Positions 1-12,318 of a DNA stretch of 64,000 nucleotides are shown here, piece after piece. Below the pieces are notes generated by a model, which saw only the letters and a program-made list of their open reading frames with translations, made no database searches and was not told the origin of the DNA. The stretch comes from Pholis gunnellus (taxonomy: Eukaryota; Chordata; Actinopteri; Perciformes; Pholidae): the NCBI GenBank assembly GCA_910591455.2, contig OU342808.1, forward strand, positions 18,679,121 through 18,743,120, given 5' to 3'. The translations under genes and the position numbers were made by a program. The stretch's first letter is position 1, and each line of letters begins with the position of its first letter.

Positions 1-87
1 CTTCTGTATTTAAATGTAATGCATATAGTTGTATTCTCTATGTGTATTGTGGTTTGACATCCTGTGCCAAAATCTCTTTTTCTTAAG

Positions 88-666
88 TGGGAGGTCATGT
101 TGATTTTGAGGATTTTGTAGAGTTGATGGGCCCCAAACTCCTCGCCGAAACTGCAGACATGATCGGAATAAAAGAGTTAAAAGATGCATTTAGAGAGGTA
201 AGAGTGTGTGGATTTGAATTTAGATAACTGCTTTCTGAATCTGTGGTCGTGTTTTGAACATTTTTACTATTTACTTTTCCATTTATAATGTTGCTTCTCT
301 GCTTTTTCTCAGTTTGACACTAACGGAGATGGTGCCATAAGCACATCTGAGCTCCGAGATGCAATGAGGAAGTTATTGGGCCAACAGGTAAGAGTTGGAT
401 CAGAGAGGGAAAACAGAGAGTCTCATGAATGAATACCCTCTGTGTGCGGTGCTCCACTAACTGCTGCCAACCTTTTTTCCTTTTTTTCCAGGTGGGTCTA
501 AAGGAAGTAGAAGATATTCTGAGGGAGGTTGACCTGAATGGTGACGGGCTTGTTGACTTTGAAGGTAAGTCCTCTTTATTACCTACTCATTGACGGTTTG
601 CCGTAGAGTTCTTTGTCATTCTCTTCCTCTCTCTTCACAGAGTTTGTACGAATGATGTCTCGCTAA
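88..666 (+). CDS. cabp1: Calcium-binding protein 1 (CaBP1), C-terminal exons only
   Basis: Neuronal calmodulin-like Ca2+ sensor that modulates voltage-gated Ca2+ channels and IP3 receptors (family knowledge). Four exons lie in the window: 88-197, 313-387, 492-564 and 641-666; the 5' part is left of the window. Joined, they give about 93 residues. The stretch FVELMGPKLLAETADMIG is the CaBP1 linker between EF2 and EF3. EF3 (DTNGDGAISTSE) and EF4 (DLNGDGLVDFEE) both keep the acidic loop positions and the position-12 Glu, so both should bind Ca2+. The protein ends FVRMMSR, as in mammalian CaBP1. All junctions are GT-AG with matching phase. The neighbour mlec is also its neighbour in human. Which teleost copy (a or b) cannot be told. 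Confidence 0.93.
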
Positions 667-1745
667 GATCATGAAACGATCGGTCCTGAATGTGAAGCTG
701 TGTCCTTCTCCATACTTGACCAAGAGCAACAGAGGACATGCAAAGATCTCTGAGCCATCCGATTCTGAATGACACTGGAATTAAAACTCCTTGAATGTTG
801 TGGAGCAAGGGGTCACCTCACACCTTCAATCAGTGTTCAAGTGTTCTTCCTGAAAAGTCTCCAGTTTAACTGAGGCAGAATTCGCTGTAGCCTAGCTGAC
901 GATTGTCCAACTTGTGTTTTTGCACTTTAATTCTCACTAAATAACTTCCTGTGGAGATAGATTGCTGGTGTCTTGTCTCATCTTCTACGTGGTAAAAAAA
1001 ATAAGTCTTACAAAATGTTGCCTTCGATGTACAACAAAGTCAGGATGTTAGAGGGAATGCCTGTAGAAAGGATGTAAAAGATCAGTGCACTGTTTAACAT
1101 TTCGGTATGTTTTCACACAGTATGTGTTGTATTAGAAATTGCAAGTGGAATGTCATTAGTGTGACATTGGTGCTCCAACCAGGAACCCATGTGGCAATAT
1201 AACACCTGCATTGTAACTGTGTGACCATCTGTGGTTTTTCACTGTGCCATTCGAGTCCTATAAAAGCATCACTGTCCAACAACTACATGCAACGAAGAGG
1301 CAGATCTTTGATATTAAACTCTGAAATACATTTCATATATGGTATTCGCTAAAGATCAAGGGAAGTGTTAATTGCAGCTCTGGTTTGCAGCATCCTATGT
1401 TTTTCAGTGCTCACATGTTTAAATGTTTAATGTAGCTTTTGGAACAAGTAATGTCTGTTTTTAAAAAATCTGTACTGCCCTGTCTGAGACCGTACAGTAG
1501 GAATGACATATTTTAACTGTACTTACAGTGGATGTGATTATGTTGTACCTGTACTGTATGTCAGTGTCAATATGATTGTAGTTGTGGTAACGTTCCACAC
1601 ATCTGTGTTGTCCAAGCAATTGTCATGCATGCCAAAGAGAAAAATGTATTAAAATTCAGTATGCAGATTTGCATTTTTGTCTAACAAAGTAAATAAAATA
1701 TTTCGACAAGTTAACTGTATAAAAATAAAAGGCGTTTACATTTGA
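667..1745 (+). other. cabp1: cabp1 3' UTR
   Basis: No coding signal follows the cabp1 stop. AATAAA polyadenylation signals sit at 1692-1697 and 1724-1729, so the transcript probably ends near 1745. The exact cleavage site is inferred. Confidence 0.6.
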
Positions 1746-1749
1746 GCCC

Positions 1750-3060
1750 CTTTTTCTGTGGTGATGTTGCTAAAGAAAACACAGGCGCAAAATAGTAGAA
1801 AACGGTTTTCAGTTTGTTATTTAGACATGAAATGATCCTTACTCAAAAAGATGTTACAGCTTGTTTTGGTATGGACCTAAAATATCATGCTGTACTTCTT
1901 AATCTGTACTATTTCTATATAAGGCCTATATTAAAAGTGTCTTTCTCAGTATATTAGTATAGCATTGTGTGCTGTCACTGCATGTCTTGAGTTCAAACCA
2001 CCTTATGATATCTATTATTCATACACCTCTGGCTGGATAAGCTTTAACTGCAGAACCATCATTGTGCAAGTCATCACAAATAACTCCAAATAACTGCTGT
2101 GTCCCTGCGTGGCCTTTGACTCATTTTGCTTTAATTATTTACACTAGAAAGATATTTATTAGTTACACATATCACTAAAGAAACATCACGGCATGCATAA
2201 AAGGTAGGCTATGATAAAGAGAGACCTTGCTGTATTTGGGAGGCAGTGACAGACATTGTTTACATTATTTTTCTTAGTGGCAACTGCAGTGATTTAATTT
2301 CACTGCTTTCTCCTGCTAAAACTATTTGGCAACACATGAAAACCATGGTAAAGTAACGCAGTTAAAACGATATAACACTAAAATGATCAGTGCAATAATT
2401 AGTGCTTCATGTAGAGAGAATTGAGGAGAGTTTTGCAGGCACAGCAACACCCACGATAAAACTGCTCGATAACATGCTGCCTCTGAAGAAACATTGGTGG
2501 AAACAGCATCAACAGATGTTTGCCCTTATGCTCGTGCAAAGTACTTTGTGGAAAAAAATTGGACTTTAAAGGAGTTTGCTGTAAATGTATTGCACATATT
2601 GATACAATCTATAGCACCAGCTGTAACAAACCATTTAACTATACAGGGTTGTGTATGCTTCCTGTTAAGGATATATGGTATTCCAAGGTATGTTTACCTA
2701 CGCTGTGTCAAGTTAAAGACACATCTAATGAAACACCTGTCATCCATATAGGTATTGCTGTTGCCATAGCAATATTCATTCATTCCTATCCGGGCAACTG
2801 ACGAGTGCACCGTGTGCGCGCTGCGTTGGACTCTTGTGATTGGACAAGACTCGGACCATACCATACCGGAAAGAGGGGGCGTGGATATTTCTTAAAGAGC
2901 ACGTGTAATATTCTTATATTTCAAAAGATATATGATTTTGAGTCCCTTTGAATATGTTACAGGAAATATAAGATATCTTACATTTCTTACAATTCTATCT
3001 TCTGTTCTATGTGGTTGTGCTATGATATGAAATGGTGTTAAATAGTTCAGGAAACCTGAA
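1750..3060. other. Intergenic, cabp1 to mlec
   Basis: AT-rich sequence. Short open frames near 2494-2801 show no family resemblance and no splice context, so I read them as chance. From about 2795 CG dinucleotides become more frequent and an inverted CCAAT (attgg) occurs, marking the approach to the mlec promoter. Confidence 0.5.
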
Positions 3061-3361
3061 CAGGAGCATGTGATTGGACAGAGTATGTGTCACTCATTGG
3101 CCATATGGGAAGTCTAACGTTAGGTAGCCCCGCCTCCTGCACACTGGCAGCCGCTGTAGCTAGCAGCAGAGCTAACGTTAGTTCTGATGCTCACATTGAA
3201 TGAAAGTCGGTGTAACGTTAGCAGGCTGTTGCCACCAGCAACTGGGAATATCTCCTCACCGTCAAGTTATCTTATCTAGGCACTTAGTGAGACTGTATTA
3301 GCATTGATCATTTTACACGTTGGTGAAAAGACAGGTTCAGGGACATTTGTGGAAGGGGAAG
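3061..3361 (+). promoter_or_regulatory. mlec: mlec promoter and probable non-coding first exon
   Basis: An inverted CCAAT box (attgg, 3073-3077) is followed by a GC box (ccccgcctcc, 3128-3137) and several copies of the palindrome aacgtt within 120 bases. A good donor (gaag/gtaagag) ends a probable 5' UTR exon at 3361. The matching acceptor is tgtgtctag just before 3788, upstream of the mlec ATG. No TATA box is seen. The start site is inferred. Confidence 0.5.
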
Positions 3362-3808
3362 GTAAGAGTAATTTGTATGGACGTTAGCTCTCGTAGACCA
3401 AGTATTTCTGGTTAGACAGGTAGATTTGCTAGCTAGCCTAACCGACGTTACTCGCTGCTAATTTATATATGTATCTCTAGTTTGCCTAAGTTAATTAACA
3501 CAGAAGCTGTAAGTTGTGTTATGGTTAAACTGTGACACTTGTTTAAATTCCACTGTTACTTCCTGTGTGCTCGTGCTACTGCCGGGTATCAGCACAGTTA
3601 ATGTTAGCATGCTGGCTAACTTAGATATCATGTTGCATGTCCTCAAGACAAGCTGGCTAGCTCCTTGTGCTAGCTAACCTTATGTGGTAAAATGTTAACA
3701 TGTGAAGGTGTTACTTCCGTACAGCAACTGAGTAGTTATATGCTGCAAGCAAGCAGATACCGACGCTGTCTTGTGTCTTGTGTCTAGGACCATTGCCTGT
3801 GTGTGGCA

Positions 3809-6800
3809 ATGCAGCGGGTCACGGCGCAGCTCGTCGCCGGGCTGGTTGCAGCGGTGCTGTCGCTGCTGGGAGAGCAGTGTTGGGCGGACGGCGGGGGCCT
3901 CAGCCTAGCAGAACGGGTCATCTGGGCTGTCAACTGCGGGGGTGAATCGCATGTAGACGTGCACGGTATTCACTTCAAAAAGGACCCGTTGGAAGGAAAA
4001 CTTGGCAAAGGTGAGTCGATGTTAACGGCAGTTTTACTGCTGATGTGTATCTGCGTGTCTTGCAGGGCTTCACCTGTAAGGTGTTGCAGAGTGGGACATT
4101 GTGACGGTAAAAATCAGTCTCAAGAGTCATGTACATGTATCTGCTTGGTCCGGCTTCCGCCAGTAACCACAAGCAAATGAGGAGTCAGCATGTAGAGCTA
4201 CAGCTCCGCCTCTTTCAGTATGTAGAGGAAGCAGGTGATGATATGATCAAATTGGCTGTAGGGTCATTCTTGGCTCCAGTTACTAGACACAGATACTGTA
4301 ATTGCAAGTGGTGAACACATTCTGGTAACTTGCCATTTGAGACAGAAGGCCACTGTATTTCATTGAGTGCAGGAAAGGGTCAGGGCTTGTGCAATGTGTT
4401 GCTTTGCTTCACTTAAAACATGATCATTTCTCCAGTAATGTAGCTTTTAATATTTTCTGTGCACTGACTGAAGCTGACGCTATTCTCCTTCTGTAGCATC
4501 TGATTATGGCGTTCGTCTGCCAATACTGCGCTCCAGTCAAGAGGACCAGATTCTGTATCAGACTGAGCGCTACAATGAGGACACTTTTGGATATGATGTC
4601 CCGATACGCGAGGAAGGAGACTATATACTAGTTATGAAGTATGCAGAAGTTTACTTCGCCCAGTCACAGCAAAAGGTATGATTAATAAATAGGAGACATT
4701 CCGGTGTGAATGTGTATTTAATAAAGTTGTTATATTTGTCTGCACAGTTTGAATGGACAATGTATTGCATTGAGCAAGGCATGTCGTTTTTCCCTGTTTT
4801 TAAATATAGATTTCACTGCACAATTGTGTTCCGACAGTACTCTGGGAGCTGTTTGAATGCCCATCAGTGTACTCTACTGTGGGCAACATGAATGTTAAGC
4901 TGTGTGCGTGTGTGTGTGTGTGGATTAGCTGTTAATCATTGCTTGATTTGGAATTTGTTTTTCTAGGTGTTTGACGTCCGTCTAAGCGGCCATGTGGTGG
5001 TGAAGGACCTAGATATCTTTGAGCGAGTTGGTCACAGTACCGCTCATGATGAGATAGTGCCCTTTTCTATTAGACGTGGCAAGCTGAGCGTGCAAGGAGA
5101 GGTGTCCACTTTCAACGGCAAGCTCACTGTGGAGTTTGTAAAGGTGAGTTGTTAATCCATGTCACGTTACGACTATCACCTTACGGATTGTTTCTTTCAA
5201 AGAAAAAGCTATTCAAGTGTTTTCAAGAGTTTTGATAATTACAATATTTTTATGTAAGTCTTAATTCAACCCCACGTGTATAGAAGTGCTGTCCGAGCAG
5301 CTCTATTGTTTAATCACTTATTTTCTATATGAAATAGTTTATCTTCTTACGATGACAACGGGCAGCTGTGTGCGATGGACAGGCGTTGGGAGAAGTAATG
5401 TTGCTTTATATTGAAATGACTTAAATAATAGGTAGTGCCGTCATTAAAATAACTACTTCAGCAACAGTAAGAATTATCTAGTGACAAGATTTAAAGCAAT
5501 AGTTTGAGAAATACAATTATTCTCTTTCTTGCTGAAAATTAGATGAAAAGGTGGACACCACTGTCTTGTCTGTTAAATATGAAGCTACCTAATGGAAGAG
5601 TATTTCCCAAAATTTTGATAGAAATTACCATCATAAGCAAATTGACTCTTCTTCAAACACGAGATCGACGTGTGAAATCGACGGCACATTTGCCTAATGA
5701 ACTCCATGTCTGAAAGGCTTTATACAGCCAGTTGGCGTGTGTGTGGGCCATGCAAATGACTGGCAACGGTCGCACATCTGGTTGTCCTTTTATCGTTTTG
5801 GTTTACTCGTCGTGTAGTGTAGCAATTAACTTTACTCTTTTAGTTCACACCAGTCTAATACTGTCTGTGAATCTGCTTTCATATTTTCCACTATTTATTC
5901 ACCCCTTCTTCAAGTAAGCGGTCGCTCACCCTTTTCCCCATTTCTCATAAATACGATTGCTGTTGTAATTTAGGAGAGGACATTGCAATGTCCACGAGTC
6001 TGTAGCCCGGCTCTAAATAAGCTATGAGGCCCATTAATCTATCACCCTAAGCAAATACAAAAGGGCCTCTTAACTATTTCTGCCACTGTATTGAGGTTAG
6101 TAATGATGTCACTCTTTTACTTGTCACATTTTACTCTCTGGTAATTCATCCAGCTACTCCTGCTGTGGGCTCGCAGAAGCAATTGTGTTGGTGATGTGTC
6201 TCCCTCCCCTCATATTATCCAACATCAACGCTCTACTTTTTAGACACTTCCCAAAACCTGATCTATGTTACATTTCCCTTTGTGTACTCCATGCAGTCAA
6301 TACAGCACCATGTGACACTGCACTTCTGTTCCTATTGGCCTACATTAGTCAGAGAGCAGTGAGGAGAGGAGACTTGTGTATCTGCAAAAGTTTAATTTCT
6401 CCTCCTGCAAAACTTGGCACAAATGCCTAATATTAAAATGTGTGGGTAAGTGTGTTTGCAGAATATGTGTAAATAATGTGTATTCCCTTTTAAGATCTGG
6501 GAACATTTAAGATTTTTCCTGTGGGGTTTCAGAACATCTGGCTGTAGGCTACATTTGGAGAGTGGCATATTTCAAAAAAGCTTTTTATCTACCTTTATCG
6601 ACCTCTAGTGACCTTCTTCTTACTGTTGGTAGATCACTTGCCCTCTCTGCAGTTTCTTTCTTTAAAAGGATACAAGTGGGACACACTGTCTGCTCCTCCT
6701 GCAAACAAATGTAAAAGTGTTCTTCCAATGAACTGACGAAATCTCACGAGCACAGATGTTTTTGTTTTGGACTGTCCACTTGTTCCAGTCTGATGATGAT

Positions 6801-7931
6801 TGTTTCCTTCCACTGTGATAGTTTTATAGGAAAATGTAAATGTATCACCTTATTTAGATAAGGGTGCTAGAACCATCATTATGTTTCTTGTAAGAAAATA
6901 AAAAAAGAGTATGGACTATTGCTAAAAACAAGATTTAACATCACTCCTGTATGTTATTAAATCACCTTTCTTACATTTGACACTCTTGTTTTTCAGGGTT
7001 ATTATGACAACCCCAAGGTCTGCGCTCTCTATGTAATGAAGGGGACATTAGAAGGTGAGTCCAGAGACTGCAAACATACCATTATGTTGCTCAACCACAT
7101 GTACTTATTTTAGTAAAGTAGTCACAGCTAGAGCTTAAGCTTAAGGACAGCCTAAAAAAAAAGGATTTGGAAGCTTGAAACTTTATTTTGGGGCAAGGAT
7201 TGAAGAAAGAAAACCTACTACTGCTACGTTACAATGAACAGCGACAGAAATGACTGCACGTTTTGTGTAGCACACAGTTCTTATTAAATCTCTTTTGACA
7301 AAATATAAATATACATACACAGCATATATCAGCGGCCTCTGACCTTACAACAACGACAAAAGGAAATTCAACCCAAATCACTGAGGTAAGATTGGTATTA
7401 ATGTTGATGCTACCAGTTAGAGAACGTTAGACTGTTTTTTTTTGTAATGAATGGTAAATGCGTACGATGACATTCATTCATTCATGTCCACATTCATTTC
7501 GGGGCGGCTTAGGTTGAGCTTTAGGGCGTTTACAGGAGGATGGAGAAAAACAGCTGAGAGCCCCGGCACTACTTGTAGACTTGGTTGTAGCAGTGTTTTA
7601 ACAAAGTGCTTTGCTAAATCCATCTGTGAACCAATTTCATTGCATATGATTTGGACAAACTCCCATTGCACTTTTTTGCTGGACAGATGTGCCGAAACTT
7701 CAGCCTCACCCTGGCTTGGAGAAGCACGAGGAAGAGGAGGAAGAAGAGGAGGATAGTGAGCCCGGCGAGGAAGGTGGGAAGAAAAAGGTCCCAGCAGGTT
7801 CCAAGAACAGGGTCCAGTCAGGGCCCCGAACACCAAACCCATACGCAGCAGACAACAGCAGCCTCATGTTTCCCATCCTTGTGGCGTTCGGGGTGTTCAT
7901 CCCTACACTGTTCTGCCTCTGTCGGCTGTGA
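3809..7931 (+). CDS. mlec: Malectin, ER Glc2-N-glycan-binding membrane protein
   Basis: Lectin of the endoplasmic reticulum that binds diglucosylated high-mannose N-glycans and acts with ribophorin I in glycoprotein quality control (family knowledge). Coding exons: 3809-4010, 4497-4675, 4967-5143, 6997-7054 and 7687-7931, giving 286 residues (human 292). The order is: signal peptide (about 1-28), malectin domain (about 33-200, with VIWAVNCGG, DYGVRLPILRSSQEDQILYQ and the YAEVYF segment), a Glu-rich stretch (about 214-235), and a C-terminal membrane helix (SLMFPILVAFGVFIPTLF) ending CLCRL. The start is the ATG at 3809; an in-frame GTG two codons earlier is ignored. The luminal domain and tail anchor fit the family. 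The first exon is GC-richer than the rest. Confidence 0.96.
5496..5595 (+). repeat. Dispersed teleost repeat, fragment in mlec intron 3
   Basis: The stretch with agtttgagaaatac, ctttcttgctgaaaattaga and gttaaatatgaagctac is recognisably the same family as the fuller copy at 48170-48410 (opposite orientation) and the fragment at 17806-17880. I know this family as a common non-coding repeat in percomorph genomes. The rest of this 1.85 kb intron shows nothing I can name. Confidence 0.6.
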
Positions 7932-10900
7932 GCTACAACTAGCGATCGAGGGGACGTCGAGCAGACGAGACGGAGTGAGACTATGGAGAGGGAGAAGGGG
8001 GGTGGGGAGGGGGGAAGTGGTGGGGGGGGGGGGCGGGGGGGGGCAACAGCAGCACAGGTAAAGGCATACACACAGGAGGGAGCGTGGAGAAAATCTTGAC
8101 AACGGAGGGGAAAAAAAGAGACAATAACTTTTCGGAAAGCCACTTTGCGACGAAGCAAATGCTGCTGTTTAGCAAAGAACAGGAGATGTAGGAAGTGTAT
8201 GCTGTGCGCTTCTTTGTGAATGTGTTTCGCATCCACCTCTGCTGACAGTTTTGAACTATGTTAGTGATTTCCACTCAGACAGTGCAGGATTTACAGATGC
8301 CAGTCTTCACGGTTTGAAACCACATTTCAGCAACTCTGGGGTGCTCGGGAGTGATTGTTCTGGGCCCGTTTTATAAACTAAAAGCATTGTTTTCTACTGG
8401 GTGTGGCAAGGACGCACACTGTTTAACACTCCTGCTCCGCATCTGGTCAGACGTGGTCCCTAAAATTGGAAATGGTGCTGCTTAGAAATTGGTTAAGTAG
8501 TTAGTGGATATACAGTTGCCATTTGAGAGGCTCCCATTTTTCTCAACTTGCATTTTTGAGTCTTTCCACTCAGATGTAGTTAGTCCTTTGTTGACGTGCC
8601 ATCATCTTCTTGCCATACGTTGTTGAAAGAAAAAAGAACTTGTCGTCGAACCAGCTCTGTAGCTGACGGGATTATTTGCTGTCTGCTGTCTAAGTCGGCT
8701 TCCCTTTTTATATAAGTTGTTTTTCCCAAATCTGTTGATGATGTGTGGTAGCGCCTGATAGACTTATTTGGCATTGTTCCATCAAACGCTGATTCAAGGC
8801 CATTAAACGCGTCTTCAACAGTGATCACAAACTCTTTTGTACTTTTACTTTTTTTTTTAAAGAAATGATCCATTTTAAAGTTCAAACATTACAAAGTGAG
8901 AATGTGAAACAGAGACACCAGAGTCGTAAGTTTATGCTGTGAAGTGCTGAAGCTAAAGTGAGTCAGGATCTTTACTGTATCTTCTGTGAGCTTTGCCTTC
9001 TCTATTCATTTATTAAGTATGCATGCCTGCCTCTTTGTTTCACCAAAGAATGTCTTTTTTTTTTTATTTAGTTAGAAAAAGAAAACTTGGTGGCCTGTTT
9101 TTAATTTGACACACGTCTTGAGGCCTCTGTGGCAAGTGGTTGAATTTGGCGATATGTGGACATACAGTACCCCTCTCTTATCCAAATTAATCTGATTTAG
9201 AGGAATAGAGCGTTGGGCGCTTTGTCATTTATTTTCTTCATAAGTTTGTGTTTTTGATTTCCCGCGGTATGCTGTGTTGACTCTGATGGGCCACGAACTT
9301 CAGTCCTCGGAGAGAACGGGTCGCTGCAGCTCCATGTTGTTGTAATGAGCCCTAAAGAATCTGTGCCAGTCGATGCACTCGTTTCAAACATCCCTAAAGT
9401 CGCTCTGTGCGGTACCACAAGTTCATCCAGCCGCAGTCAGAGATGCGAAAGCACAACATCGGTGTAAGTAGAAAATCAAATGTTTACTTGACGTTATAAA
9501 CCAACAATTATTGCATTTTCCAAAATCTTCACTCGGCCTTTTCAAATCTGTTGTCTTAAAACGTTTTAATGTGGACTGTACCATTTTGTTAATTAAGTGT
9601 GAACTTTTCAGTGCAATTACGCTACTTGTTCTGGTCCTTTTGAATTGATTGATTTTTTTTTAATTTTTATTTCAATCTAAAATGTAAGCATTTTTTCCTA
9701 CATGGCCACATTATCAGACTCTTCTTCTGTGTTTTTAGTCGCATCTTTTGGACGATGAGATCCCTTTTTGCTTTCCATGCGCTCTGAAAAGCAGCTTTGT
9801 TCCTCAGTTTTAATGAAGTTGAGTTGTGAACCCTCCTCTTTGTGTATCTAGTTACATCCCTTAAGTGCGTAGCTCTACTCCATGGATGATTTAGTAACTT
9901 TACCTGTTTCATTAATGCTAATGTCCCCCAACAACCCTTTGCCAGTAGTGCTGTTGCCATATGCAGGGCTTTGAAAACGGTTGATAATTCAGCTGTTGTG
10001 GATCCTTCCTCACTCCTCGAGTCTCCTTCCCATTTAGATTGATGGTGAGCAAGAAGTTAAAGCCAGAAAATATTGTTGTTTTGAATTTCTTTCTCCTTGA
10101 TTTTTATTTTGAAGATGTAAACTCGACTCATATTTAAGACATACAAGCACTTTTGTTTTTCTTCTGAAAAGATGCAACATTTTCATTTAATTCAGCACCA
10201 AAGTCACCGTGTTCTGTTCCTCTGCCAGTCTACACAGTTGCGTGTGTGTATATAAGGTACTGAATCACACTTTTATCGTGTGACAACCGTTTTGTTCTCC
10301 TCTCTGTTGTGCTGTAGCTGAGGTGTTCGGGTTTCTTTGATTATCTGATGACAACTTTGTGGCCTTTCTTCTGCGGGAGGAACGGTTGCCGGTACAGAGT
10401 TTAACTTTTTTTTTTTTTTTTTAAGGTGCAGTCTGATAAACTGACTGTCGGTTAGTCAAATAAATGAGATTATGTCTGAAAATATGGGATCTTCCAATCT
10501 ATTATATATAATTTAAATCAGAGCGGGGCTGATCTGGAGATATTTTATAATGCGCTTGGATTTGTATGTTTGAATTTTTTTTCTCAGGATCTATTTTGTT
10601 TTGAGTTTTTAAAACTTGATATTTTATTGGTGTGACATTTTGCACTGCCTCATGTATTTTAAGATCATGTCATTTGTGTGTTTGTCTTTGTTGCCTTGAA
10701 TTATTGAATACATTGTGCTTTACTATCATTCGCCTTGAGGTTGCTCTTTTGTTGTCAAATTAGCCTTTTCTTTTCTTCTTCTTGTCAAAACACACTTTTC
10801 TGGACTAGATTTTCATTCCACAGAAACAAGTCTTGGTTGGAGTAAATGGCATATGTCAGAAGTATATCTTGAAACTCAACTTTTCTGGGAGCAAAGCCAG

Positions 10901-11695
10901 TCAAAAACAAAAGATAAGGTTAATAGAGAGTAGGAGAACTGTGAACTGTTTCAGTCTAGTTAGCTCCTCACTAGCCTGTGTCGGACCTGTTAGTGTCAAC
11001 ACATCTCGTAACTGAATGAACTAGAGTGGAATGAAGATCTGCTCTGTTTTTGTTTTTTTTCCACACAAGAACCAAAGAATTGCCGCCATTCCATCATAAT
11101 TCTTTAACAGTCACCTGACGTGACGCTGGAGGTTCTTAATTTCTTCTTCTTTTCTCTCGTCTGGTAAAGCAGTCTTGTCATCAGATTTGTTGTCCCCAAT
11201 CATTAGTCCCTGCCATGACACCCAATTGTCTTGAAATGTCCATCCTAAAAAAGTAATGTTAATAGCTCTGTGATAAATGTAAATTTCTTTGAGTTGACCA
11301 TCTCCAGCTTGTTGCCATTTCTCCTTTTTTTCCCCCCTAATTTTTAAAGCAACTGAACATGAGATGAATTTAAACTGAGACAAATTTGAACAGCAAAACA
11401 TCTGCCCACGTGTCCACCGTCCAGGCAGCCGACCCCACACACACAAACATCGAGGTCTGAAAGCCATTGATCACACAGTGCGAGTGTGTGAGACAGTATG
11501 TGTGTGTGTGTGTGTGTGCTTCAATATGAGCCCTACTGTACATATACATGTGTTTGATATGAGTGCTCTTCTGGAGGCTGTAAGCAGCAGCAGGTGGACT
11601 GAGAAATGTATTTGAGACCCCTGATCTTACTCTGATGTGGCATATATCTAAAATGGGAAAGGCTGATGAATGCTGTCTCTTTTTAATAAATGTGC
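7932..11695 (+). other. mlec: Probable long mlec 3' UTR
   Basis: From the mlec stop to about 11.69 kb there is no splice-supported coding sequence. AATAAA signals occur at 10458 and 11685-11690. Mammalian MLEC also has a multi-kilobase 3' UTR, so extension to the second signal is plausible. The sequence is T-rich, with a G run at 8022-8043 and a T run near 10410. Antisense open frames at 8580-8885, 9197-9418 and 9667-9960 are noted but not accepted as genes. Confidence 0.5.
8022..8043 (+). repeat. Poly-G tract in mlec 3' UTR
   Basis: Nearly unbroken G run, with one C, just after the mlec stop, continuing G-rich sequence that starts near 7990. It could form a G-quadruplex in the RNA. It also makes the local base count less certain. 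Confidence 0.8.
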
Positions 11696-12091
11696 TATTT
11701 TATCAGAATGTGGTGCTGCTGTTTTTCCACTCGGGACACCCCTGAGTTCCCCGTTGAGTACTTTGTAAGGTAACTTGGCATGTGACTCCACACAGCATCC
11801 AAAGTCTGGAGCATTTTGGAACTCTGTGACTTAAAAACTGTCTAATAATATTTCCTGTAGTCACAGCAAAGTTCAACAGGCGCACAGCACATGTACAAGC
11901 CCCTTGTTTATCCAGGTGTCTTTTCTTCCACCGTTTCCCACAAACTGAATACCTCTTTAAACAGAAGCACATATCTAAAAGGTGTTGGGACCAGAATATC
12001 CAAAAGAGGAACACAGCTGAACAAAGACTGAATCACGTCCATGAACAGAGATCGCCTCACACTGGTATCACGAGGCATTGTTAGATCAAGC

Positions 12092-12097
12092 TTTAAT
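12092..12097 (-). terminator. Polyadenylation signal (ATTAAA) of the prodomain-like gene
   Basis: Reverse complement of tttaat gives ATTAAA about 220 bases beyond the stop at 12319. It is the nearest usable signal. The gene converges on the mlec 3' end (AATAAA at 11685), leaving about 400 bases between the two. Confidence 0.4.
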
Positions 12098-12318
12098 AAC
12101 CAAAGAACTCCATAAAGTTACAGTATATCATAGTGACTATTAACATGTGTGTATATATATTTATATTTTACAAAAAATTACATTTATAAATTAATAGCTT
12201 TGACATTGAAGTGCATCATTTCCTTGTAAGCTTTGAGGCTATATGTCTTTTCAGTTGGAAAATGGATTCACCAGATGAAATGTTTACATGCAGAACACAG
12301 TTCAGTCCCAGTCCGACT

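Noticed and set aside
3803..4180. Malectin exon 1 starting at GTG and reading on to 4180
   Set aside because: The ATG at 3809 has the better context and the frame leaves the exon at the donor 4010; the rest is intron read-through.
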